Position numbers and translations under genes: made by a program
The notes under the pieces: model-generated
Databases searched by the model: none
What the model was told of the DNA's origin: nothing
The model's input: only the letters and a program-made list of their open reading frames with translations
Part shown: positions 1 through 7,605 of the stretch, one piece after another
Numbering within the stretch: the first letter of the stretch is position 1
How the letters are laid out: the number at the start of each line of letters is the position of its first letter
Assembly: GCF_900101845.1 (NCBI RefSeq)
Contig: NZ_FNAM01000001.1
Span: 248,001-312,000 of the forward strand
Origin: Sporomusa acidovorans
Lineage (GTDB): Bacteria; Bacillota; Negativicutes; Sporomusales; Sporomusaceae
Length of the DNA stretch: 64,000 nucleotides
Direction of reading: 5' to 3'

Positions 1-329
1 ACCAGTTTTTCAATAAATTTTTCAGGACTTAGCTGCAAAAGTTCTGTACAAAAAGGAACATTGAATAATATATCAATCCCCAACTCGGAGATTAAAGCGA
101 CTTTATCCTGATTTGTTGTAATAAGCGACGGACAGCGTTCTGCGTCCAGTACGCAAAGAGGATGATTACTGAACGTAAAAACCGCACTGGTAACATTTTC
201 CTTTTTTGCCTGTTGCAGAGTACGTCTGATTATCGCCTGATGTCCAATATGAACGCCGTCAAAAGTACCTAAAGCCATATAGACGGAGTGATAATTCTTA
301 ATGTTTTCTATCTGGGTAAAGACTTTCAT
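1..329 (-). CDS. ribF: Bifunctional riboflavin kinase/FAD synthetase, N-terminal part (runs off the window)
   Basis: Read by hand on the minus strand from the ATG at 329-327; the frame stays open to the window edge, giving 109 residues of a protein normally near 310. Residues 21-31 read GTFDGVHIGHQ, the nucleotide-binding signature of the FAD synthetase (FMN adenylyltransferase) half. In the family this half converts FMN to FAD, and the riboflavin kinase half lies in the missing C-terminus. A purine-rich GAGGGAGAAA lies about 13 bases before the ATG. It follows truB by 45 bases, the order seen in many Firmicutes, and is probably the last or next-to-last gene of the rimP-nusA-infB operon. Confidence 0.93.
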   Translation of the reverse strand, partial: MKVFTQIENIKNYHSVYMALGTFDGVHIGHQAIIRRTLQQAKKENVTSAVFTFSNHPLCVLDAERCPSLITTNQDKVALISELGIDILFNVPFCTELLQLSPEKFIEKL

Positions 330-374
330 ACTTTTTCTGTTTCTCCCTCATTAACGCCTATATTATCTATAACG

Positions 375-1256
375 TTATGGCTCCGTAGATAATATTTTCA
401 CCGGACTGAGTATGGCATTGCCTGTCAACTGACATGTTTTTTGACCGATACCAATAAAGTTTTTCTGCCAGTCATACATTTTAACTAAACCAGAATCGCT
501 ACAATTACAACAGATACTACGTCCATTCTTAACAGCTTTCGACTCGTGCTCAGCTAAAATTACTGCGGGAAAATGTTTTAGACTAGCATCAGCCTTCTGC
601 ACAGCCAGTTCCTTATTAGCGACGATTTCTTCCAGAGTTAACGCCTGTTCTAGCTGAAACTCTCCTACCCTGGTCCTAACCAAAAAACTCATTACCGCTA
701 AACAATTTAACCTCTTGCCAATATCAGAACACAATGTTCGGATATAAGTTCCCTTGGAACAGGTTACATCAAAAACCATACCGTTTTCATGTTCGGTTAC
801 AAGCGTAATCGCATCAATAATAATCTTACGTGGTTTTCGTTCAATAATTTCACCTTTTCTTGCCAGTTCATACAATTTCTTACCACCGACTTTAATAGCT
901 GAGTACATCGGCGGTATTTGCTCATTCACTCCGATAAACGAAGCCAGTACAGTTTCTATCTCACTTCGTTGCGGTCGAATATACGAGCAGTTATTGATAA
1001 CGTTCCCAGTGTCATCGCCAGTATCTGTTTCAAATCCATAAGTAAGCTCGGCCCGGTAACTTTTATCCGCATCGGCAAAATATTCAATAAGTCTGGTTGC
1101 ATTGCCAATAAAAACCGGCAATACCCCTGCTGCTGCCGGATCCAAAGTCCCGGCATGCCCAACTCTCTTAATTTTATATAAACGCCGAACAAATGACACT
1201 ACATCATGAGATGTCATGCCAGGAGGCTTAAGTACATTTATTATGCCAGTTTGCAT
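375..1256 (-). CDS. truB: tRNA pseudouridine(55) synthase
   Basis: Makes pseudouridine at position 55 in the T-loop of tRNAs. Residues 31-40 read RVGHAGTLDP, the family active-site motif, with the catalytic Asp at residue 39. At 293 residues it has the usual bacterial TruB length including a C-terminal PUA-like part. Two ATG codons stand in tandem; the AGGAG at 1262-1266 lies 3 bases from the first and 6 from the second, so the second is preferred, which shortens the protein by one residue. It starts 9 bases after the nrnA stop, in the operon order rbfA-nrnA-truB-ribF. Confidence 0.96.
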   Translation of the reverse strand: MQTGIINVLKPPGMTSHDVVSFVRRLYKIKRVGHAGTLDPAAAGVLPVFIGNATRLIEYFADADKSYRAELTYGFETDTGDDTGNVINNCSYIRPQRSEIETVLASFIGVNEQIPPMYSAIKVGGKKLYELARKGEIIERKPRKIIIDAITLVTEHENGMVFDVTCSKGTYIRTLCSDIGKRLNCLAVMSFLVRTRVGEFQLEQALTLEEIVANKELAVQKADASLKHFPAVILAEHESKAVKNGRSICCNCSDSGLVKMYDWQKNFIGIGQKTCQLTGNAILSPVKILSTEP

Positions 1257-1265
1257 CATTAGCTC

Positions 1266-2228
1266 CTAAAAACTATTAGCTAATTGCTGCTTCGCTGCTG
1301 CAATAACCAGTTGTTTTGCTTTAGCAAGTGGTTTAGTCACCGTACAGCCCGCTGCCCGCGCATGGCCGCCTCCGCCAAAGGCAAGCGCAAGCTGACTGAC
1401 ATCTACTGTTTTTGAACGAAAACTTACTCTTACACTACAATTATCGATTTCTTTAAACATAATGGCAATTTCAACACCTTCAATGTTGCGAGGGTAGTTA
1501 ATAAAACCTTCTGTATCATCCTTAAAATCAGTCAAAATCTTTTGACACAATGTCAAGGATGCAATTTGCCGATCCTGACCACAATCAATTATTTCAAGTG
1601 TCTCCAGCACTTTGGGCAATACTTCGATTACAGCCCGCGGTTTTGTATCAAGATACTCCGAAATAATATGAGGTTTAGCACCTAATGTGACTAATTCTGA
1701 AGCAATTTTAAGAGTTTCTGCCGAGGTATTGGCATAACGAAAAAAGCCGCAGTCAGTAGCTATCGCTACAAACAACGCTGTAGCCATACTGCTGGTGATG
1801 GTAGCAGTAGCTGCTTTAAGGAGTCTAAAAATTAATTCTCCTGTTGCCGCAACTTGACTATCTATATACCAATACTCAGCAAATTTAAGATTGGATATGT
1901 GGTGATCAATATTGAGAATCGGTGCTTTAACAACTTCCTTAACTCTGCCAATCCGCTCTAAATCACTGGCATCAAGAACGACCAGCAAATCAACGTCTGG
2001 TAGTACATTTTCCGGTTTTTCGATTTTTTCCCAAGCAGAAAGAAATTTGAAACTTCTGGGAACATCATCATCAAGCAACATAGTAACCGTTTTGCCCTGA
2101 GTTACTAAGTAAGCATAAAGTGCAAGCAATGACCCCAACGCATCCCCGTCAGGATGGATATGTGCGGTAAGCACAATATGATTAGCCTCATGTAACAGCT
2201 TAGCGCTGTGCTCAATAGATACTTCCAT
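1266..2228 (-). CDS. nrnA: DHH-family oligoribonuclease / pAp phosphatase NrnA
   Basis: DHH/DHHA1 phosphoesterase. In the family it degrades short RNA oligonucleotides (nanoRNA) and dephosphorylates 3'-phosphoadenosine 5'-phosphate. Visible motifs are HPDGDALGS (residues 25-33), VVLDASD (83-89), the DHH triad (108-110), and a C-terminal GGGGHARAAGC typical of DHHA1. A longer in-frame reading starting at 2309 would overlap rbfA by 77 bases and add a basic stretch unlike the family; the ATG at 2228, 4 bases after the rbfA stop, gives the normal length of 320 residues. Its place between rbfA and truB is common in Firmicutes. Confidence 0.94.
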   Translation of the reverse strand: MEVSIEHSAKLLHEANHIVLTAHIHPDGDALGSLLALYAYLVTQGKTVTMLLDDDVPRSFKFLSAWEKIEKPENVLPDVDLLVVLDASDLERIGRVKEVVKAPILNIDHHISNLKFAEYWYIDSQVAATGELIFRLLKAATATITSSMATALFVAIATDCGFFRYANTSAETLKIASELVTLGAKPHIISEYLDTKPRAVIEVLPKVLETLEIIDCGQDRQIASLTLCQKILTDFKDDTEGFINYPRNIEGVEIAIMFKEIDNCSVRVSFRSKTVDVSQLALAFGGGGHARAAGCTVTKPLAKAKQLVIAAAKQQLANSF

Positions 2229-2232
2229 ATTG

Positions 2233-2589
2233 CTATTGATTGCCTTCTTCCTGCTTAATTTTTTGAATAAGTTCCTGGATCCGGGCACTATATTCCAAGG
2301 TCTCGTCAAGGTGAAGCGATAATTCCGGTGTAAATCTCATTCTAATTCGTTTGCCAATTTCCGCCCGCACATACCCTAAGGCCTTCGTTAATCCTGCCCA
2401 AGTTTCTGCTTTTTGATTGTCATTTCCCATTAGACTGATATATACTTTAGCACTGCGTAGGTCACCCGTAGCCTCTACCCTGGTCACTGTCACAAAGCCA
2501 ATGCGCGGATCTTTAAGTTCAGTAAGAATTATCTTACTAATTTCTTGTTTAATGAATTCCTGCACCTTTTCTACCCGCAGTTGTCCCAT
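2233..2589 (-). CDS. rbfA: 30S ribosome-binding factor RbfA
   Basis: Small KH-type factor that helps late maturation of 16S rRNA and the 30S subunit, notably during cold adaptation. The 118 residues carry family features: RVEKVQEFIKQEISKIIL near the N-terminus, LKDPRIGFVTVTRVE in the middle, and a C-terminal HLDETLEYSARIQELIQKI helix. GGAGGA lies just before the start codon at 2589. It sits between infB (31 bases upstream) and nrnA, the standard infB-rbfA arrangement. Confidence 0.96.
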   Translation of the reverse strand: MGQLRVEKVQEFIKQEISKIILTELKDPRIGFVTVTRVEATGDLRSAKVYISLMGNDNQKAETWAGLTKALGYVRAEIGKRIRMRFTPELSLHLDETLEYSARIQELIQKIKQEEGNQ

Positions 2590-2619
2590 TCATAATTCCT
2601 CCACTATCTCAACATGCCT

Positions 2620-5208
2620 TTAAGCCTTTGGGGCGACCTCTTCCATGGTAAATGCCTCAATAGTGTCGCCTTCTTTAATATCACGAAATTTCTCGATGGT
2701 TATACCACATTCGTAGCCTTGTGAAACTTCCTTCACATCATCTTTGAACCGGCGAAGTGATTCAAGCTTGCCTTCATGAACCACAATACCATCACGAATT
2801 AATCGCACTTGTGAAGTACTTGTAATTTTTCCTTCAACTACATAGGAACCGGCAACAACTGCTTTCGGAATAGAAATTACCTGCCGCACCTCTACACGTC
2901 CTAAGATTACCTCTTTAAACTCAGGTGCCAGCATTCCGGTTATTGCAGCTTCCACATCATTAATAGCATCATAAATAACCCGGTAGAGCCTAATATCAAT
3001 TTTTTCACTTTCAGCAGCTTTGCGGGCATTGCCATCAGGCCGGACATTAAAGCCAATAATCAGTGCATTGGAAGCCGCTGCCAACATTACATCAGATTCG
3101 TTGATCGCACCAACACCGGCATGAACAATGCTTACTCTAACTTCTTTATTTTTGATGTTTAACAACGATTGCCGCAAAGCTTCAATCGAGCCTTGGACAT
3201 CTGCTTTAATAACGATATTAAGATCTTTTAAATTACCTTCTTGAATTTGTTTAAATAAATCATCAAGAGAGACTTTTTGCGATTGTTTAATTTCCTCGCT
3301 GCGTTTCTTGGCTACACGCTTTTCTGCTACAACTCTCGCCGTACGTTCATCTACAGCTACTAAAATATCACCTGCTTCAGGAACATCGGCCAATCCAAGT
3401 ACTTCTACCGGCGTAGAAGGTTCAGCCTTTTTGATCTTTTCACCACGGTCATTCGTCATTGCCCGTACTTTACCATATGCTGTACCGGCAATAATTGTAT
3501 CACCAATTCTTAGTGTACCTTTTTGGACCAGGATAGTTGCTACCGGCCCCCGTCCTTTATCAAGCTTGGCCTCAATAATTGTTCCATAAGCAAGACGGTT
3601 TGGATTGGCTTTGAGATCAAGCATCTCGGCAACTAATAGAATCATTTCTAAGAGGTCGCTGATGCCCGTTTTTTGATGAGCAGACACCGGTACCATAATA
3701 GTCTCGCCGCCCCAATCCTCAGGTATGAGTTGGTGTTCCGCCAACTGCTGCTTAACTCTATCAGGGTTTGCTCCTGGACGGTCAATTTTATTAATAGCAA
3801 CAATAATTGGCACTCCTGCCGATTTTGCATGATTAATTGCTTCAATCGTCTGAGGCATAACACCATCATCAGCAGCTACTACCAAAATGGCAATATCGGT
3901 AACTTGGGCACCGCGTGCCCGCATAGCGGTAAAGGCTTCATGACCAGGTGTATCGAGAAAAACAATTTTCTTTCCTTGGCACATAACCTGATATGCACCA
4001 ATATGTTGTGTAATCCCACCGGCTTCTTGGGACGTAACATGTGTCTGACGAATAGAGTCTAACAGTGAAGTTTTGCCATGATCAACATGACCCATAACGG
4101 TAACAACCGGCGGACGGTAAACTAAATCCCTTTCATCATCTTCAATTTCCGGGATTTCAGTCGGATCTTCCTCAGGGGGGATGGCTTCTACGGCAACGCC
4201 AAACTCTCCTCCTAAAATGGTGGCAGTGTCAAAATCAACCTCTTGATTAATACTTGCCATGGTGCCCAGCATCATCAGTTTTTTGATAATTTCACTAACT
4301 TCCCGCCCCATTTTGCCGGCAAGATCTTTAACAGTAATGGATTCACCAATTCTAATACTCTTCGGTTTTGGCATCTCAGTTTTAACATGGCTAGCCTGGT
4401 TTTTACCTGCTTGTTGATGCTTATGCTGATTAGACCGCTGCCCATTATTTTTATTGCCATGCCCTGGGCCGCCATTATTACGTGAAAAGTTATTAGCGGA
4501 ACGTCGAATGTTATTTTGGTTCTGCTGGCCTTGCATTCTTGTTTCACTCGTACCAACAGGGCGGTTTTGCGGATGACGTTGTTGCGTATTAGCCTGTTGC
4601 GCCGCGGCTTGTGGTCGCTGCTGATTGACGCCCTGACGATTATTAGCTTTGGGCTGATGAGTGTTATTTCCAGGACGATTGCTAAATTGTTGCTGCTGAT
4701 TATTGTTGCCTGGACGATGATTGATTTGATGTTGCTGACGATCATTTCCTGAATGGTCATGAAACTGTTGTTGTTGATTAGAACGGTTTCCGGAATGTTG
4801 TTGCTGATGACTACTACCTAGACGATTATTGGCCTGTTGCTGTTGATTATTGCCGGAACGATTACTGAATGTTTGTTGATTGCTATTAACTGGACGGTTA
4901 CTGGCAGGTGGCTGCCGGTGGCTGCTATGTTGCCGATTAGGTTCATGGCTAGAAGTTTTTATTTCTTTTGTGGCTTGCGCCGTTTCTCGTTGTTCTGTTC
5001 TGGCAGATTGAACAGGCTGTACCGTTGCCGGTGGTACTGTTGTTCCGGTCTTCCTAGCAAACGTTCTCTCGACAGCTACCTTCGCATCTTCATCCACACT
5101 ACTCATATGATTTTTAGCAACAATGTTATGTCGGCCCAAAATATCTATAATAACCTTACTGGTTGTATTATATTCCTTGGCTAATTCATATACTCTATAT
5201 TTGGACAT
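2620..5208 (-). CDS. infB: Translation initiation factor IF-2
   Basis: GTPase that places initiator fMet-tRNA on the 30S subunit and promotes subunit joining. The order is: IF2_N domain (residues 1-50, [18 protein letters not shown]), a long disordered linker (about 60-275), a second IF2_N-like segment (about 285-330), and the G domain with GHVDHGKT (373-380), DTPGHEA (419-425), NKID (473-476) and SAH (509-511), followed by the beta-barrel, IF2 and C-terminal domains to residue 862. The linker is unusually rich in Asn, Gln and His, with recurring NR-x-GN-x-QQQ units, instead of the charged linker common in other species. It lies 37 bases after ylxQ in the rimP-nusA-ylxR-ylxQ-infB-rbfA operon. 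Confidence 0.98.
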   Translation of the reverse strand: MSKYRVYELAKEYNTTSKVIIDILGRHNIVAKNHMSSVDEDAKVAVERTFARKTGTTVPPATVQPVQSARTEQRETAQATKEIKTSSHEPNRQHSSHRQPPASNRPVNSNQQTFSNRSGNNQQQQANNRLGSSHQQQHSGNRSNQQQQFHDHSGNDRQQHQINHRPGNNNQQQQFSNRPGNNTHQPKANNRQGVNQQRPQAAAQQANTQQRHPQNRPVGTSETRMQGQQNQNNIRRSANNFSRNNGGPGHGNKNNGQRSNQHKHQQAGKNQASHVKTEMPKPKSIRIGESITVKDLAGKMGREVSEIIKKLMMLGTMASINQEVDFDTATILGGEFGVAVEAIPPEEDPTEIPEIEDDERDLVYRPPVVTVMGHVDHGKTSLLDSIRQTHVTSQEAGGITQHIGAYQVMCQGKKIVFLDTPGHEAFTAMRARGAQVTDIAILVVAADDGVMPQTIEAINHAKSAGVPIIVAINKIDRPGANPDRVKQQLAEHQLIPEDWGGETIMVPVSAHQKTGISDLLEMILLVAEMLDLKANPNRLAYGTIIEAKLDKGRGPVATILVQKGTLRIGDTIIAGTAYGKVRAMTNDRGEKIKKAEPSTPVEVLGLADVPEAGDILVAVDERTARVVAEKRVAKKRSEEIKQSQKVSLDDLFKQIQEGNLKDLNIVIKADVQGSIEALRQSLLNIKNKEVRVSIVHAGVGAINESDVMLAAASNALIIGFNVRPDGNARKAAESEKIDIRLYRVIYDAINDVEAAITGMLAPEFKEVILGRVEVRQVISIPKAVVAGSYVVEGKITSTSQVRLIRDGIVVHEGKLESLRRFKDDVKEVSQGYECGITIEKFRDIKEGDTIEAFTMEEVAPKA
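4384..4911 (-). repeat. Degenerate Asn/Gln-rich repeat region inside infB
   Basis: This part of infB encodes roughly residues 100-275, a low-complexity region with imperfect units of the form (S/N)NR(P/S)GN(N)xxQQQ(Q) repeated at least six times. At DNA level the units show variants of TGCTGTTG/ATTATTGCC on the plus strand. The codons vary from unit to unit, so the repeat looks old rather than a recent slippage tract. Confidence 0.75.
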
Positions 5209-5245
5209 TGATCCACCCCCATTTTCTTCTCTCTCATAGGTAGAA

Positions 5246-5551
5246 CTATGCTTTTAGTATCGTAACAATAGGTTTGGTGAAACCCTCATCAGTTACCGCA
5301 ACAACCGCTCTTAGCGCTTTGCCGATAGCGCCCCCCAATTGCTCTTTAGATAAAGCACAGAACATAGCTATATTCCTTGATTTTGCCAGATGTTGGTATT
5401 CTTTTTGGGTACTATCAGAGGCGTCTATAGCAATAATAAGCAACTTAGCTTTTCCCGATTTAATAGCACCCTGTACGCCAAATTCACCTGAAACTATCTT
5501 ACCGGCCTTTTGAGCCAATCCCAAAAGTGACATAAGTTTTTGTTCATTCAT
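5246..5551 (-). CDS. ylxQ: L7Ae-family ribosomal-like protein YlxQ
   Basis: A 101-residue L7Ae/L30e/Gadd45-fold protein, the family that binds kink-turn RNA. The N-terminus [19 protein letters not shown] and the [13 protein letters not shown] segment are typical. It overlaps the preceding ylxR by 4 bases (ATGA), which suggests translational coupling, and stands directly before infB as in Bacillus. Whether it is a stable ribosome component is not known from sequence. Confidence 0.92.
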   Translation of the reverse strand: MNEQKLMSLLGLAQKAGKIVSGEFGVQGAIKSGKAKLLIIAIDASDSTQKEYQHLAKSRNIAMFCALSKEQLGGAIGKALRAVVAVTDEGFTKPIVTILKA

Positions 5552-5811
5552 TCTGCAATTCCAGATCTAAGCGCATTATAAACATCCTCGCCAATTTGAT
5601 GTTTCAGCGCTTTTTCCAGCCGTTTTTCTTTAAACGCTTTTGCCAAGCACTGTTCATTACGGCACATATAGGCACCCCGTCCGGCTTTCTTGCCTGTAGG
5701 ATCCAAAATAATTTCTCCCTCTGGCGTCCGAACAATTCTCAGCAATTCTTTCTTAATTTTCATTTCCTGACAGCCAACACACATTCTCAGAGGAATTTTT
5801 TTTGGCTTCAC
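5548..5811 (-). CDS. rnpM: YlxR/RnpM-family RNA-binding protein
   Basis: An 87-residue basic protein of the DUF448 (YlxR) family. The start PKKIPLRMCVGCQEMKIKKEL and the GRGAYMCRNEQCLAKA segment match the family signature; in Bacillus subtilis the homologue has been described as a modulator of RNase P (RnpM). Four Cys residues in two C-x2-C / C-x4-C-like pairs are visible, though metal binding is not established here. It overlaps nusA upstream and ylxQ downstream by 4 bases each, so the three genes are tightly coupled. Confidence 0.93.
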   Translation of the reverse strand: MKPKKIPLRMCVGCQEMKIKKELLRIVRTPEGEIILDPTGKKAGRGAYMCRNEQCLAKAFKEKRLEKALKHQIGEDVYNALRSGIAE

Positions 5812-6887
5812 ACCAATTCCTCCTGAGCCGAATCCACAGAAAGCTTCGCTGCTTGTGCAGCTTGTGATTCGCTTTTAATATCAATCTTCCAACCAGTAAG
5901 TTTTGCCGCAAGCCTTGCGTTTTGCCCTTCTTTGCCGATTGCCAGCGAAAGCTGATAATCTGGCACAACCACTCTTGACATTTTCTCTGTTTCCTGAATT
6001 TCTACCGATATTACCCTGGCGGGACTTAATGCGTTGGCAATATATTTTGCTGGATCGGTATTCCATTTAACAATATCAATTTTTTCACCTTTGAGTTCAT
6101 TAACAATAGTTTGTACCCGCATACCTTTATGACCGACGCAGGCTCCCACTGGATCAACGGTTTCATCGCGCGAGTAGACCGCAATCTTAGACCGTAGGCC
6201 AGGTTCACGCGCTACTGATTTTAACTCCACAACACCATCGTGAATTTCTGGTACTTCTAATTCAAATAACCGTTTTAAAAGACCGGGATGCGTTCTAGAT
6301 ACCAGTATCTGCGGCCCTTTGGTAGTCTTTTTTACTTCAACTATGTATGTTTTTAGTCTATCATTATGTTTATAAACTTCGTCGGGGATTTGTTCAGAAG
6401 GAGCCAAAATGGCCTCTGCCTTCCCCAAATCAATGTAGACATTTTTTTGTTCAATACGTTGTACAATTCCTGTTACAATATCGCTTTCCCGATTGGAAAA
6501 TTCCTCATAAATCATACCCCGCTCAGCTTCCCGAATACGTTGAACAACAACTTGTTTGGCAGTTTGAGCGGCAATTCTCCCAAAATTTTTCGGAGTTACT
6601 TCCAGTTCAACGATATCCTCCAGTTCGTACCGTGGATCAATCGCTTTGGCTTCGCTAAGTGACAATTCCAAACGAGCATCATTGACCTCATCCACGACAT
6701 TTTTTCGAGCATAAACATGGATTTCTCCGGTAGATCTATCCAAAGATACCCTTACATTCTGGGCTGAGCCAAAATTACGCTTATACGCTGAAATTAAAGC
6801 CGCTTCAATTGCATCGAACAGGACTTCAGGTGCAATTCCCTTTTCTCTTCCTAACTGTTCAAATGCCTGCATAAATTCTGCATTCAT
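5808..6887 (-). CDS. nusA: Transcription termination/antitermination factor NusA
   Basis: RNA polymerase-associated factor controlling pausing, intrinsic termination and antitermination. The 359 residues contain the N-terminal RNAP-binding domain (1-130, MNAEFMQAFEQLGREKGI), an S1 domain (about 135-200), and two KH domains (about 200-345, with VGACVGHKGMRVQTIVNEL and LAIGKEGQNARLAAKLTGW). It lacks the acidic C-terminal repeats of Escherichia coli NusA, as is normal in Firmicutes. A GGGGGG run lies 8 bases before the ATG. It follows rimP by 29 bases. Confidence 0.97.
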   Translation of the reverse strand: MNAEFMQAFEQLGREKGIAPEVLFDAIEAALISAYKRNFGSAQNVRVSLDRSTGEIHVYARKNVVDEVNDARLELSLSEAKAIDPRYELEDIVELEVTPKNFGRIAAQTAKQVVVQRIREAERGMIYEEFSNRESDIVTGIVQRIEQKNVYIDLGKAEAILAPSEQIPDEVYKHNDRLKTYIVEVKKTTKGPQILVSRTHPGLLKRLFELEVPEIHDGVVELKSVAREPGLRSKIAVYSRDETVDPVGACVGHKGMRVQTIVNELKGEKIDIVKWNTDPAKYIANALSPARVISVEIQETEKMSRVVVPDYQLSLAIGKEGQNARLAAKLTGWKIDIKSESQAAQAAKLSVDSAQEELV

Positions 6888-6916
6888 AAAATTCCCCCCT
6901 TATTCAATTTTCCATG

Positions 6917-7375
6917 CTAGAATTCTATGTGAAGTCTGATCTGTGCAGTCTTTTCCCTTGGAATACATACAGTTTGCCCATCAATATCAAGCTGAATATT
7001 TCCATCGACCAAACCAATCAGATTTCCCACAATTAATTTTTGACCGTCGATTGGCTCATAAGATTTTACCTCAACCTTATCACCTGCATGACGAATAAAA
7101 TCACGTTCCTTTCTAAGCGGACGGTCAAGACCTGGCGAAGACACCTCCAGATAGTAATGATCTTTTATTAAGTTGGCTTCGTCCAGCTTGGCTTCAAGCT
7201 GTTCACTTACCCACTGACAATCATCAATCTCGATGCCTGTCTCTTTGTCAATAAACACTCTTAGATACCAGTCCCGCTCCTTAGTATATTCCACATCAAC
7301 CAGCTCGAGATCACTTTTGGCAATAATTTCTGAAACAATAGTTTCGACAACTGCTTCTATTTTTTCTTGCGACAC
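6917..7375 (-). CDS. rimP: Ribosome maturation factor RimP
   Basis: Protein of 152 residues needed for 30S subunit maturation. Family segments are LELVDVEYTKERDWYLRVFID in the N-terminal domain and YYLEVSSPGLDRPLRKERDF in the middle, followed by the C-terminal SH3-like domain. The start is GTG at 7375-7373 with GGAGGTG about 10 bases upstream. It is the first gene after the promoter at 7555-7583 and is preceded by a leader of about 170 bases holding a stable hairpin. Confidence 0.96.
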   Translation of the reverse strand: MSQEKIEAVVETIVSEIIAKSDLELVDVEYTKERDWYLRVFIDKETGIEIDDCQWVSEQLEAKLDEANLIKDHYYLEVSSPGLDRPLRKERDFIRHAGDKVEVKSYEPIDGQKLIVGNLIGLVDGNIQLDIDGQTVCIPREKTAQIRLHIEF

Positions 7376-7496
7376 AATAGATTAACACCTCCAACAGGGA
7401 CTTTATAAGCCGAATCCTCTTACTTCTTATTGTTTCCTAATATTCTAACCCTCATACCTAATTATGGTAAGACTGACTAGTGCTGAAATACGATGA

Positions 7497-7523
7497 AAGA
7501 GTGGGTGCTTAATACCCACTCTT
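7497..7523 (-). promoter_or_regulatory. Perfect 10-bp hairpin in the rimP-nusA leader
   Basis: AAGAGTGGGT and ACCCACTCTT form a perfect 10-bp stem with a 7-base loop (ATTAAGC on the minus strand). It lies about 25 bases downstream of the predicted start of the rimP transcript and also 83 bases past the polC stop. On the minus strand it is followed only by TTTC, so the U tract is short. It could be a weak intrinsic terminator for polC readthrough, an attenuator, or a leader structure stabilising or regulating the rimP-nusA-infB mRNA. Confidence 0.7.
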
Positions 7524-7554
7524 AAAAAATCAAATCCCCTTTATACACTCATCT

Positions 7555-7583
7555 ATTATACCATTAAAATGGTAATGTTACAA
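7555..7583 (-). promoter_or_regulatory. Sigma-A promoter of the rimP-nusA-infB operon with a palindrome in the spacer
   Basis: Minus-strand TTGTAA (7583-7578) and TATAAT (7560-7555) are separated by 17 bases, a near-consensus housekeeping promoter. The predicted transcription start is near 7548, which leaves a leader of about 170 bases before rimP. Bases 7559-7574 form a perfect 16-bp palindrome (TACCATTAAAATGGTA) that covers the spacer and the first two bases of the -10 box, a position suited to a repressor operator. Confidence 0.8.
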
Positions 7584-7605
7584 CCAACAATTTCTTGTAA
7601 TTTTT

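Noticed and set aside
4275..4760. Alternative frames of 78-161 residues on both strands over the infB linker
   Set aside because: They arise because the repetitive Asn/Gln codons leave other frames open; IF2 domains on both sides fix the correct frame.
7497..7523. Hairpin called as a firm terminator of polC
   Set aside because: The U tract is only three bases and a strong promoter lies between polC and the hairpin, so the hairpin is more safely described as a leader structure.
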